Source of the DNA: Deltaproteobacteria bacterium
GTDB lineage: Bacteria > Desulfobacterota > Syntrophia > Syntrophales > Smithellaceae
NCBI GenBank assembly: GCA_019136325.1
Contig: JAGVUJ010000200.1
Span: 1-34,106 of the forward strand
Direction of reading: 5' to 3'
Length of the DNA: 34,106 bases
The stretch's first letter is position 1; every line of letters starts with the position of its first letter. Shown here in pieces: positions 1 through 8,403 of the stretch. The translations under genes were made by a program, and so were the position numbers. The notes under the pieces are model-generated. The model made no database searches. It was given only the letters and a program-made list of their open reading frames with translations, and had not been told where the DNA came from.

Positions 1-430
1 GACGAACGAAAATGGCATAGCCCGTATACATTTTTTCCAGTTCGTCCATGGTCAGCACTGTTTCCCCGCTGCCGCTTTGAGGCAGGATAATCTTGTATCC
101 GTTTAATGAGGAACGGTTGTCAACCAGAATGCATGCCTGTCTGTCATGAAGCAGCAATATGGCCGGTAATTGTATGGAATCGATTTCATTCAGAGATTTT
201 AGAAGAGTCCGGGAAGAAAGATCGGCTCTATTCGCTGCACGATTGAATAATTCCACCGTGAGTCGATTTTGAACAAGCGGTAATCCGGCGCTTAACGTTG
301 CTTTCGAGGCGTGACGACCGAATAATTTAGCCATGATAATCAGACAATCAAGCAGGGGGTCTTCATGCATGTCTTTATTGTCTGTAACGTTCCAATCATT
401 CGCGATTTGATTGCCGTTAATATCCGTCAT
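1..430 (-). CDS. Type I secretion system permease/ATPase, N-terminal part (partial)
   Basis: The minus strand is open from an ATG at 430 to the window edge, giving about 143 residues of an N-terminus. The text begins MTDINGNQIA and runs through DPLLDCLIIMAKLFGR, SAGLPLVQNRLTVELF, LPAILLLHDRQACILV and ends near EKMYTGYAIFV. This matches the N-terminal C39-peptidase-like domain of LapB/RaxB-type secretion ABC transporters. The segment reads LDCL where an active peptidase would carry its Cys motif; the domain is normally degenerate in this family and binds substrate instead of cleaving it. The membrane and ABC ATPase domains would lie beyond the left edge. A weak ribosome site leaves the exact start open; an ATG about 22 codons further in is possible. 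The tolC-family gene at 1307 is the natural partner, and the substrate is not in view. Confidence 0.8.
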   Translation of the reverse strand, partial: MTDINGNQIANDWNVTDNKDMHEDPLLDCLIIMAKLFGRHASKATLSAGLPLVQNRLTVELFNRAANRADLSSRTLLKSLNEIDSIQLPAILLLHDRQACILVDNRSSLNGYKIILPQSGSGETVLTMDELEKMYTGYAIFVR

Positions 431-671
431 AGTCTAATCTAATAATTGTATGGTTTAAAGTTTGTCTATCCTTGATCACTCTCATATTTTCATTAAAAAG
501 TATATATTTTTTTGTAAATAGAATCCTGAAAAGAACGCATTGAAAAGAGTATGAATGTTTTTAAAAATATGCTATTTAGAAATCAAATATTTGTTGCATA
601 GACATGAAATTGAATCAATACGCCATGATTCTTAACGGGTCAACTTGGCGCATATTCCGGGGTAATGCAAG
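431..671. other. AT-rich divergent intergenic region
   Basis: This AT-rich stretch separates the minus-strand transporter gene from the plus-strand small ORF and should hold both promoters. A plus-strand candidate is TTGAAA at 540-545 with TAAAAA at 562-567 (16-nt spacer); it is weak. No convincing minus-strand promoter or ribosome site was seen. A 69-codon ORF from 604 overlaps the gene at 672 in another frame and looks like a chance ORF. Confidence 0.4.
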
Positions 672-1001
672 ATGCCTTACATTGAACGATCCGCTGACGG
701 GAAAATTATTGGATTACGAACGGTTGCCGCACCCGGTTCCGCAGAGGAAAAATCGATTACCGATGAAGAGGTTCTCGACTTTCTTAAAGACAATCTGGAT
801 AACAAATTCCTGAAAAGTCTGCTGGCTCATTCCGATGCCGGTTTGATTCGGCTTCTGGAAGATCTCATTGACCTGTTGACGAAAAAAAACATTATCCTTT
901 TTACGGAACTTCCCGAAAAAGCACAGGCGAAAATCATTGAAAGGGAACAAATCAGAGAAAGAATATCGTCCCAGGATATTATTGTGGATGATATTATTTA
1001 A
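672..1001 (+). CDS. Small conserved protein of the 'tryptophan synthase beta-like' family
   Basis: This 109-residue acidic, mostly helical protein has no signal peptide. It begins MPYIERSADGKI, and its core reads SDAGLIRLLEDLIDLL followed by LFTELPEKAQAKI. I recognise this pattern from short proteins (about 90-110 aa) in many Proteobacteria that databases often label 'tryptophan synthase subunit beta like'. They have no PLP lysine motif and are far too short for TrpB, so the name is a misannotation and the function is unknown. The ribosome site is poor. The gene sits between a divergent type I secretion transporter gene and a tolC-family gene, but a role in secretion is only a guess from position. 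Confidence 0.7.
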   Translation: MPYIERSADGKIIGLRTVAAPGSAEEKSITDEEVLDFLKDNLDNKFLKSLLAHSDAGLIRLLEDLIDLLTKKNIILFTELPEKAQAKIIEREQIRERISSQDIIVDDII

Positions 1002-1306
1002 AGTTCAGATCAAATCGTTTTTGCGCTCGAAAATGAAAAAAATAGCACGGTTGATGATGAATTAAGAAAAATATTCTTGACAATCGGTAAAATGTAAATA
1101 AAATTCCAACATATTTAATGCGAGGTGAAGGAATCCAAAGCCCATCTAATATAGTTTAAAGGCATATTGTCTGCAAAGCGCTTTGAACTGTACTTACCTA
1201 AATGTGGATTTAAAAAGATTAACCGACAGATGACTTTTTAAAGAGCATTCGTTTTAACAAAATAAAATTAGTTTAATACTCATTATACGCCTGTAAGGAG
1301 GATAGT
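1002..1306. other. Intergenic region upstream of the TolC-family gene
   Basis: This AT-rich gap of about 305 bp contains a good promoter candidate (1077-1104, listed separately) and a perfect 12-bp palindrome, CAAAGCGCTTTG, at 1174-1185, downstream of that promoter. A strong Shine-Dalgarno, AAGGAGG, sits at 1295-1301, 5 nt before the ATG at 1307. The implied 5' leader is long (roughly 195 nt). No ORF or terminator was seen. Confidence 0.5.
1077..1104 (+). promoter_or_regulatory. Candidate sigma-70 promoter for the tolC-family gene
   Basis: TTGACA (1077-1082) is a perfect -35 hexamer. It is followed after 16 nt by TAAAAT (1099-1104), a 5/6 match to the -10 hexamer. It points toward the gene at 1307. 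Confidence 0.45.
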
Positions 1307-2662
1307 ATGAGACCTTATATTAAAAACGTTTTCATTTTATGTGCGATTTTCTTTCTGGTTGTAACGATTGAAGTCCGGGCCGAGACGATTCAGGATGCCG
1401 TCAAGTCGGTCCTGCAGGGGAATCCCGAGATAACATCCGTGGCCTATAACAGACTGGCCAGAGATCAGGAGGTCCGGCAGGCCATGGCTGATTTTTTCCC
1501 CAGAATAGAATCATCCATCTCTGATGGATACATTGACCAGCATCACCCCTATCTGGCAGATGATCATTTCAGGCCGAGGTCGGCGACTGTAAAACTTAAC
1601 CAGAATTTATTTCGCGGCGGCGCCACGTTATCTGAGACGAATCGTCAAAAATCCAGAGTTGCATCAGCGGCATATCAGTTACAGGGTGTGTCGGAAAACA
1701 CCGCACTGCTGGCTTGTAGAGTGTATCTGAACTATTTGCGTGCGCTCGATCAGGATATGCTGGCAAAAGAAAATCTCCTCATTCATCAGCGCTTTTATGA
1801 TCAGATCAAGTTGAGAAGTCAGGCGGGAGTTGATCGTGGCGTTGATCTGGAACAGATTACCGCCCGGCTGGCTTTGGCAAAATCGAATATCATTGTTACG
1901 CAGGCGAATATAGAAAATGCCAAGACGGATTATCAGGCTGTCATGGGATATTTGCCCGTCAATCCGGCAAGACCGGAACCGCCATACGCCCTGATTCCTT
2001 CGGCGTTGCAGGATGCGGAAAGGATCGCGCTGGCCAACCATCCGACTTTAAAGTCGGCCAAGGCGGACATTGAAGCAAGAAATTACCAGTATAAAACAGC
2101 GAGAGCGCTTGCTTATCCCAGTCTCGATGTCGGTGCGGGATACACATGGGGAGATGAACTGAACCGCCCGGCCGCCTCCTATGATTATGAAGACTATTTA
2201 CAGGTTAATGCGACACTCACGTTTAATATCTTCAACGGATTTGTGAATCAGGCGCGGATTAAGGAAACATCCTATCTGATCAATGAAGCGGAGGAACTGG
2301 CCAAAAGGACCGAGTTGCAGACGGTCCAGTCCATTCGACTCTCACATGAAGCATACATGGCGGACCAACGCAGAGTAAAAGAGCTTGAACAGTACGTTGT
2401 TTCCACCGATAAGGCAGCGGAGGCTTTTATTTCTCAGTGGTCCATCGGAAGGCGCAGTCTTTTTGATGTCCTCGATTCATCGGCAGAAAAGATTTCAGCA
2501 AAAAGCGATTTAATCAATGCGCAGTACGACAAAATGTACAGCGCCTATCGTATTTTGAGCGGGATGGGAACCTTGGTTAACTCTCTGGGATTGCCGTGGC
2601 CTGAGGAAAGTCGTGTCGATAAAAGTGTGAGTATTGTGGATATGAGTTTTCTCGATGAGTGA
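1307..2662 (+). CDS. TolC-family outer membrane protein (type I secretion channel)
   Basis: This 451-residue protein has a clear signal peptide, with a hydrophobic core at about 8-21 and likely cleavage after VRA at residue 25. The mature part begins ETIQDAVKSVLQGNPEI, the usual TolC-family start. It contains two outer membrane efflux repeats with typical text such as KLNQNLFRGGATLSET in the first half and TLTFNIFNGFVNQARI in the second, and WSIGRRSLFDVLDS near residue 380. These are hallmarks of the LapE/TolC type I secretion group. It would form the trimeric outer-membrane channel and periplasmic tunnel that docks on the inner-membrane transporter and adaptor. The transporter gene begins at 430 on the other strand; no adaptor (HlyD-type) gene is visible. 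The start is set by AAGGAGG 5 nt upstream of the ATG. Confidence 0.92.
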   Translation: MRPYIKNVFILCAIFFLVVTIEVRAETIQDAVKSVLQGNPEITSVAYNRLARDQEVRQAMADFFPRIESSISDGYIDQHHPYLADDHFRPRSATVKLNQNLFRGGATLSETNRQKSRVASAAYQLQGVSENTALLACRVYLNYLRALDQDMLAKENLLIHQRFYDQIKLRSQAGVDRGVDLEQITARLALAKSNIIVTQANIENAKTDYQAVMGYLPVNPARPEPPYALIPSALQDAERIALANHPTLKSAKADIEARNYQYKTARALAYPSLDVGAGYTWGDELNRPAASYDYEDYLQVNATLTFNIFNGFVNQARIKETSYLINEAEELAKRTELQTVQSIRLSHEAYMADQRRVKELEQYVVSTDKAAEAFISQWSIGRRSLFDVLDSSAEKISAKSDLINAQYDKMYSAYRILSGMGTLVNSLGLPWPEESRVDKSVSIVDMSFLDE

Positions 2663-2713
2663 GAGATCATTCAGCCCGCTGAAAATTATCGCTGAGTATT
2701 ACGGACAGCAACG

Positions 2714-3577
2714 ATGAGAAATCTAAGCTTTATCACTGGTTTGGCAATGTGTTTTCTGTTTTCCGGTCAGGCATTGGCGGCGAATGAATGGATGTACTTT
2801 GCGTCAAATACCGCACGGGATTCGTATTACGATAAGAACAGCATTGTCAAAATCGATAAAAATGTTGTTCGCATATGGACCAAACAAATATTAAGTGAGA
2901 ATGGAAAAATAAAGACCATCGCAAAATTCAGAGGCAAAGATAAAAAGCCCAATAATCTGGATTTGATCAGTTACATCTTGAAACAATCGGACATTGATTG
3001 TTTGAATAAACGAATCAAAGATTCATCCATGATCTTTTATGATGAAAAAAGCAACATTCTTTATTCATCACCGAAGAATGATGTCGGAAAATGGGACGAC
3101 ATCACCCCCAATTCATTTGCGGACAAATTAAAAAGAATCGTTTGTGAAGGCGCTGTCGCATCTAAAGAGACCCTGATCGCTTCAGCCGAAATGAAGGATA
3201 AAAACCATACGGAAGCGCCAATCGATCAAAACATATCAACGGTCCTTTCCGAACAAGGCATTCGTGACATGATCCATAAATGGCTGACCAGCTGGCAGAC
3301 AGGCGATATGGCAACTTATCGAAGTTGTTACGATGATCATTTTGAATCAAAAAATATGAAGATTGATGAATGGGTGGCTTATAAAACGAACGTTCGTAAT
3401 AAAAGCAGCAACATCACGATCGGTATGGACGGCTTGAAAATAATGATAGATGGAAATAATGCTCAGGCCGTATTTATTCAAACTTACACTTCATCGATAT
3501 TACAGGATAAAGGACAAAAAACATTGAGGCTGAAAAAAGCCGGTGATACGTGGAAGATATATCGGGAAGTGATGTAA
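2714..3577 (+). CDS. Secreted protein with surface-adhesin-E-like and NTF2-like domains
   Basis: This 287-residue protein has a signal peptide (cleavage likely after ALA, residue 22). The first mature domain reads NEWMYFASNTARDSYYDKNS and continues VVRIWTKQI, resembling the surface-adhesin protein E-like domain common in Gram-negative periplasmic proteins. From about residue 180 there is a second domain (IHKWLTSWQTGDMATY, then YKTNVRNKSSNITI, ending LKKAGDTWKIYREVM), typical of the NTF2-like module often attached to L,D-transpeptidases and other envelope proteins. No catalytic residues were recognised. It follows the TolC-family gene by 51 bp with no terminator seen, so they may be co-transcribed. 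The ribosome site before ATG 2714 is weak. A periplasmic or surface location is likely; the function is unknown. Confidence 0.65.
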   Translation: MRNLSFITGLAMCFLFSGQALAANEWMYFASNTARDSYYDKNSIVKIDKNVVRIWTKQILSENGKIKTIAKFRGKDKKPNNLDLISYILKQSDIDCLNKRIKDSSMIFYDEKSNILYSSPKNDVGKWDDITPNSFADKLKRIVCEGAVASKETLIASAEMKDKNHTEAPIDQNISTVLSEQGIRDMIHKWLTSWQTGDMATYRSCYDDHFESKNMKIDEWVAYKTNVRNKSSNITIGMDGLKIMIDGNNAQAVFIQTYTSSILQDKGQKTLRLKKAGDTWKIYREVM

Positions 3578-3883
3578 ATAAAACGTATTAATCCGGCGAT
3601 CCGTTTCCAGTAAGCGATTGTTTCAAATCATCTTTGTCCCCGGTATTCCCATTGATTGCCGCTATACCCCCGAACCTTTTAATCCGTTTTTTCATGGAAA
3701 ACATTTTCTGGTTTCGTTTGTTGTTCAATGGGGCGGGAATTTACAGGATCCGCTTATCGCTTGATTTTTAGTATGCTCTGATATAAAACCTGAATCAGGT
3801 TAAGCGCATTGCTTCATCTAACGGCCGATCATTGATGATGAGGATAACAGTTAAATTACTTTGGAGAAAAAATAACTTATAGT
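3578..3883. other. Intergenic region upstream of the radical SAM gene
   Basis: This gap is about 306 bp. No ORF, tRNA or clear terminator was seen. TTGATT (3761-3766) and TATAAA (3782-3787) lie 15 nt apart, a sub-optimal promoter spacing. GGAG at 3863-3866 is 17 nt from the ATG, too far to be an ordinary ribosome site. Confidence 0.35.
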
Positions 3884-4756
3884 ATGGATTATGAAGGGTT
3901 TATCATCAGGCCACCCAGTGAAGCCTATAGCCTGCTTTTACAGGTAACCGTCGGTTGTTCCCATAATAAATGTACGTTTTGCGGCACTTACCGGCAAAAA
4001 AGATTCAAAATAAAACCTCTGGAACGGATCAAAAAGGATCTGGAAGAAGCGCGTCATTATGAGGATGTGAGCAGGGTGTTTTTATGCGATGGCGATGCGC
4101 TGATAATTCCGCAGCCCCGACTTAAAGAAATACTTGAACTGGTCAATAAGAATCTTCCGGAGATCGACAGGATAGGGACATATGCCAATGCCAAGAGCAT
4201 CTTGAGAAAAAGTATAGATGAGCTCAAGGAATTGAAGGATTTAGGGCTGAATATTATTTATCTGGGCGTAGAAACCGGGAATGCGGCATTGCTGAAAAAA
4301 ATACACAAGGGTGTCACTTGCGATCAAATGGTTGAAGCCGGAAAGCGTATCAAGGAGGCCGGCATGATTCTTTCTGTCACTGTTCTTCTGGGACTGGGCG
4401 GTATTGAGAAGAGCATGGAGCATGCGCTGGATACGGCAAAAATCCTCACGGACATGGATCCCGATTATGTCGGCGCGCTGACTCTGATGTTTGTGCCGGA
4501 AACCGAATTGTATGATGATTATCTGGCCGGCCGTTTTGTGCTGCCCGATACATTCGGCTTTATCCGCGAACTGTATCTCATGATTGAAAAATCCGATTTT
4601 ACAGATTGCTATTTTACATCCAATCACGCATCTAATTATTTGTCGGTCAAAGCCCGTTTGCCGCGGGAAAAGCAGAAGATTCTGAAAATGATCGCTTCGG
4701 TCATCCATGAAAAAGACACGAGCCGTATCAGACCGGAATATTTACGCGGCTTATAA
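3884..4756 (+). CDS. Radical SAM protein of unknown substrate
   Basis: This 290-residue protein has the iron-sulfur motif near its N-terminus, GCSHNKCTFCGTY, with cysteines 25, 30 and 33. The spacing is CX4CX2C, one residue longer than the standard CX3CX2C. Further radical-SAM features follow: RVFLCDGDALIIP (strand beta-2 region, about residues 64-76), IIYLGVETGNAALLKKI (the G-E-T/S-G segment that helps bind SAM) and SVTVLLGLGG. The rest is consistent with a partial TIM barrel, with no extra cobalamin or TRAM domain. It uses SAM and a [4Fe-4S] cluster to make a radical; the substrate cannot be told from sequence. The stop overlaps the next start as TAATG, so it is probably translationally coupled to the CorC-like gene. 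Confidence 0.85.
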   Translation: MDYEGFIIRPPSEAYSLLLQVTVGCSHNKCTFCGTYRQKRFKIKPLERIKKDLEEARHYEDVSRVFLCDGDALIIPQPRLKEILELVNKNLPEIDRIGTYANAKSILRKSIDELKELKDLGLNIIYLGVETGNAALLKKIHKGVTCDQMVEAGKRIKEAGMILSVTVLLGLGGIEKSMEHALDTAKILTDMDPDYVGALTLMFVPETELYDDYLAGRFVLPDTFGFIRELYLMIEKSDFTDCYFTSNHASNYLSVKARLPREKQKILKMIASVIHEKDTSRIRPEYLRGL

Positions 4757-5607
4757 TGCAGGGAGAGGATTTGTTGAATATCAGAGAAGCTATTCCTAAA
4801 TTTTTTTTCTGGCGCGACAAGAAATACATTAAAAGTAAAATCGACACGGTATTGTCAGGTGCGCAGAAAAGCGGTCTGGTTGATTCCTCTTCTCGGGAAA
4901 TGATTGATAATATTTTGGAGTTTACGCACACCCTGGTCCGTGAAATTATGATTCCGCGCACAGAAATTGTTGCCGTAAGCACGGAGACCGCAATGGACGA
5001 AGTTATCAGAGAGGTCATTGCGTCCAGACATACGCGTATTCCGGTCTACCGGGATACCATTGATAATATTATCGGCATTTTAAATGTTAAGGATATTCTC
5101 AAATTCTGGTCAAAACAAATCACCAAAGAAGATCTGTTGTCCTGTCTGATCACGCCTTATTATATTCCGGAAACAAAAAACACCCATCTGCTGTTCTATG
5201 AGTTAAAAGAAAATAAAAAACACATGGCGATCGTTATCGACGAATACGGCGGAACGGCCGGCCTGGTGACGCTGGAAGACATTCTGGAGGAAATTGTCGG
5301 GGAAATTCGAGATGAACATGAAGTGAATGTCGCCCATGACGGCATCCTTCAGTCCCCGGACGGCTCATTAATTTTCGACGGCCGGATGGAGATTGAAAAG
5401 ATCGAAGAGAGCCTGAATATCGATTTAAAAAAAGGCCGCTATGAAACCTTGAGTGGTCTGATTCTCGATTCGATTAAACGAATTCCTGTCTCCGGTGAAA
5501 AATTTCAAATCGAAGGGCTGGAAGTGACCATTGAAAATGCCGACGAACGCAGCATCAAAAAAGTAAAAATCAAGAAGATTCAAACCAGCGACAACGATGA
5601 AGAATAA
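4756..5607 (+). CDS. corC: CorC/HlyC-family CBS-domain protein
   Basis: This 283-residue soluble protein has three parts: a helical N-terminus, a pair of CBS domains (about 55-185, with [15 protein letters not shown] opening the first and [18 protein letters not shown] closing the second) and a C-terminal CorC/HlyC domain (about 200-275, [14 protein letters not shown]). There is no DUF21 membrane domain, so it is the short YbeX/CorC type linked to magnesium homeostasis. In E. coli the homologue also lies just upstream of lnt, as here. The ATG overlaps the previous stop (TAATG), but a strong GGGAGAGG at 4761-4768 precedes in-frame TTG codons at 4771 and 4774, so translation may start at TTG 4774. 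It overlaps lnt by 11 bp. Confidence 0.88.
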   Translation: MQGEDLLNIREAIPKFFFWRDKKYIKSKIDTVLSGAQKSGLVDSSSREMIDNILEFTHTLVREIMIPRTEIVAVSTETAMDEVIREVIASRHTRIPVYRDTIDNIIGILNVKDILKFWSKQITKEDLLSCLITPYYIPETKNTHLLFYELKENKKHMAIVIDEYGGTAGLVTLEDILEEIVGEIRDEHEVNVAHDGILQSPDGSLIFDGRMEIEKIEESLNIDLKKGRYETLSGLILDSIKRIPVSGEKFQIEGLEVTIENADERSIKKVKIKKIQTSDNDEE

Positions 5608-7210
5608 TAGAAATCATTATACAGATCCGAATCACGATTCCCGGGAACAATTCCGGATAAACATTTTTTTTGCCGTCTTGAGCGGTTTCTTGATCTTTTT
5701 ATCTTTCCCCAAGTACGGGTGCGGCTTACTGGCCTGGGTCGCTTTCATACCGCTTTTTTTCGCTCTAAGAAATGCCGTTACACTATTTCAGGGATTGCTG
5801 TTTGGTTTTATTTCGGGAATCGTCGGTTATATCGGAATCATTTACTGGATTGCGTACGTCATTGTGCATTACGGCTATCTCCCGTTTTATGTCGGGCTTG
5901 CTTTGATGCTGCTTTTTGCCGCTTATCTGAGTTTCTATGTCCTGCTCTTCGGCGGATGCATTGTATATTTCAGGGACAGATTACCCCTCTGGCTAATCGC
6001 CCCGCCGCTCTGGGTTTGTCTGGAATATGGCAAATCTTTTATATTCACCGGCTTTCCCTGGGAAAATCTGGGCTATTCCCAATATCTGAACACGTATTTG
6101 ATTCAGTTCGCCGATGTTTTTGGTGTTCCCGGTTTATCCTTTTTAATTATTCTGGTTAACGCGGCCGTCTTTGAAGCCGTCAGCCGAAAATCAAAGAAGG
6201 AGTATGCCGTTGCCGGTCTGGTTTTACTGATCATGGCCGGCATCTATGTTTACGGTTTTTTCCGGCTGGAACAGGTTCAGGCGTTGGCGGAAAAATCGCC
6301 GGCGATGCCGGTGTCGCTCATACAGGGAAATATCGACCAGTCCGTCAAATGGGACAAACACTATAAAAAAGAAACATTAGACACCTATGAACGGCTTTCC
6401 GTGAACAAGGCAAACAGCAGCGGGCGTTTGATCGTATGGCCGGAAACCGCCGTGCCGTTCAAATTTCAAAATGTCAACACGCTGCGCGATCAGATTGTAA
6501 ACCTGACGCTGAAAACAAAAAGCTGGCTGTTATTCGGGTCAATCAGTTCAACCCCGCGCATTGACGGTCAGGATATCTTTAATAGCGCGTATTTGCTGTC
6601 TCCCTTCGGCGATGTGAGAGGCAAATATGATAAAGTTCATCTTGTCCCTTACGGAGAATATGTGCCGCTGCGGGATTTATTGCCCTTTATCGAGGGTTTT
6701 ACTGCGGGAATAGGCGATTTCAGCAAGGGGGCGGGATTTCATCCTCTGTTCATGGATGATAAAAAAATCGGTGTCTTGATTTGTTATGAAGGAATTTTAC
6801 CGTCGGCAGCGCGCGCCTATAAAAACCAATCCGCCGGATTGCTGGTCAACATCACCAACGATGCGTGGTTTGGGTCAACGTCAGCGCCGTTTCAACATTT
6901 TTCCATGACGATTTTCAGGGCGGTGGAAACAAGGCTCTATCTGGTCCGGGCTGCCAATACCGGCATCTCCGGAATCGTTGATCCCACCGGGAAGGTGACG
7001 GCGCGGACGAATATTTTTCAGGAAGCGGCGTTGAACGGCGTCGTAAAATTTGTCAAAATACCTACGCTGTATGATCGATACGGCGACATTTGGGTAATAA
7101 TCTGTTTTGTGATAACTATACTTTGTTTTATTCTAAGTTTAATCTGGAGGAGAAGGAATGACCACGGAAAACATACTGGAAACAATCATCGACCTGAAAA
7201 GAAGAATTAA
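5597..7210 (+). CDS. lnt: Apolipoprotein N-acyltransferase
   Basis: This 537-residue inner-membrane enzyme adds the third acyl chain to the N-terminal cysteine of lipoproteins, the last step of their maturation before Lol sorting. The N-terminal 220 residues hold several hydrophobic membrane segments. The periplasmic nitrilase-like domain follows (from about 238, VSLIQGNIDQSVKW). The Glu-Lys-Cys triad is visible: E283 in LIVWPETAVPF, K346 in GKYDKVHLVPYGEY and C396 in GVLICYEGI. A last membrane segment lies near 495-520. Length matches the family. It overlaps the CorC-like gene by 11 bp, and its last 53 bp contain the start of prfB. Confidence 0.95.
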   Translation: MKNNRNHYTDPNHDSREQFRINIFFAVLSGFLIFLSFPKYGCGLLAWVAFIPLFFALRNAVTLFQGLLFGFISGIVGYIGIIYWIAYVIVHYGYLPFYVGLALMLLFAAYLSFYVLLFGGCIVYFRDRLPLWLIAPPLWVCLEYGKSFIFTGFPWENLGYSQYLNTYLIQFADVFGVPGLSFLIILVNAAVFEAVSRKSKKEYAVAGLVLLIMAGIYVYGFFRLEQVQALAEKSPAMPVSLIQGNIDQSVKWDKHYKKETLDTYERLSVNKANSSGRLIVWPETAVPFKFQNVNTLRDQIVNLTLKTKSWLLFGSISSTPRIDGQDIFNSAYLLSPFGDVRGKYDKVHLVPYGEYVPLRDLLPFIEGFTAGIGDFSKGAGFHPLFMDDKKIGVLICYEGILPSAARAYKNQSAGLLVNITNDAWFGSTSAPFQHFSMTIFRAVETRLYLVRAANTGISGIVDPTGKVTARTNIFQEAALNGVVKFVKIPTLYDRYGDIWVIICFVITILCFILSLIWRRRNDHGKHTGNNHRPEKKN

Positions 7211-8262
7211 GCATATAGGGGATTGTCTTTGACGTACCCGAGATGAGAATGAAAATAAAAGATCTGGAAGAATTATCTTTAAAAAAAGATTTCTGGAGTG
7301 ATCAGGATCATGCCCGGGCCGTTCTTCAAAAGAAAACAACTCTTTCTGATAAGGTGGACAGGTGGGACAGATTTAACCGGGATATCAGTGATATGGAAAC
7401 GCTTGCGGATATTGCTTTTCAGGAGAAAGATGAACACGTCCTGCAAGACATCGATAACGAATTGGAACAGCTCAATCAATCCGTCAGCCGCGAAGAGCTT
7501 AACATGATGCTTAACGGCGAGCAGGATGTCATGAACGCGATCATTTCCATACATGCCGGCGCGGGAGGCACGGAGGCTCAGGACTGGACGGAAATGTTAT
7601 TACGGATGTATTTACGCTGGGCGGAAAAGAAAAATTTCGTTACCAAAATCATTGATTTTCTTCCGGGCGATGAGGCCGGTGTGAAAAGCGTGTCTTTCAC
7701 CCTGGAGGGGGAATATGCCTACGGGTATGCGAAAGCGGAAATCGGGATTCATCGTCTGGTCCGTATTTCTCCTTTCGATGCCGGAGCGCGCCGTCATACA
7801 TCCTTTGCTTCCGTGTTTGTTTATCCGGAAGTGGACGATGATATCAAGATTGAAATTAATGAAGATGATTTGCGAATCGACACGTTTCGCGCCGGAGGCA
7901 AGGGTGGACAACACGTCAATAAAACCGACTCGGCGGTCAGAATAACTCATTTACCTACGGGCATTGTTGTGCAGTGTCAGAATGAGCGTTCCCAGCATCA
8001 GAACAAGGCGATGGCCATGAAGTTTTTAAAATCGAGGCTTTATGAAAGGGAACTGCAGTTGAAAAATCAGAAGATTGATGAAGAAAACAAGCAGAAGAAA
8101 GACATCGCCTGGGGGAGTCAGATTCGTTCCTATGTCCTGCATCCGTACAAGATGGTTAAAGATCACCGGACCAACCTGGAATCCGGAAACGCCGGCAAGG
8201 TTCTGGACGGAGACATTGATGAATTCATTCACGCTTATCTGATGAGCGCGACGATGCATTAG
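7158..8262 (+). CDS. prfB: Peptide chain release factor 2, with programmed +1 frameshift
   Basis: RF2 recognises UGA and UAA and releases the finished peptide. The full gene must be read as a join of 7158-7229 and 7231-8262. Frame zero starts at ATG 7158 (GGAGGAGAAGGA just upstream), gives MTTENILETIIDLKRR through CL, and hits UGA at 7230-7232. A +1 slip on CTT continues as DVPEMRMKIKDL. The joined protein has 367 residues. The stop-codon recognition motif SPF falls at 204-206 and the catalytic GGQ at 249-251, within one residue of the E. coli positions, which supports the join. The first 53 bp lie inside the 3' end of lnt. Expression should be autoregulated by RF2 supply. Confidence 0.96.
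7217..7233 (+). promoter_or_regulatory. prfB programmed +1 frameshift site
   Basis: An internal Shine-Dalgarno-like AGGGGA (7217-7222) lies upstream of the slippery CTT (7227-7229), the in-frame TGA (7230-7232) and the following C (7233), the classical CUU-UGA-C arrangement. Low RF2 makes the ribosome pause at UGA and slip forward. Compared with the E. coli site from memory, the SD-like core is one nucleotide further upstream. Confidence 0.95.
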
Positions 8263-8403
8263 GGAATCATCATGGTTCTATTTCTGAAAGGAATTTAACT
8301 TTTGGAAAAATAAAAAACTATGTTATAGGAATGTAACTCATGAGCCAAATATCGTCAAGGGATAGACGTTTTCAGTTTTTCTGAAAGAAAGAAGGAGTCT
8401 GGA

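Noticed and set aside
604..813. 69-codon ORF overlapping the small conserved gene
   Set aside because: It overlaps the recognisable family member at 672-1001 in another frame and resembles nothing known.
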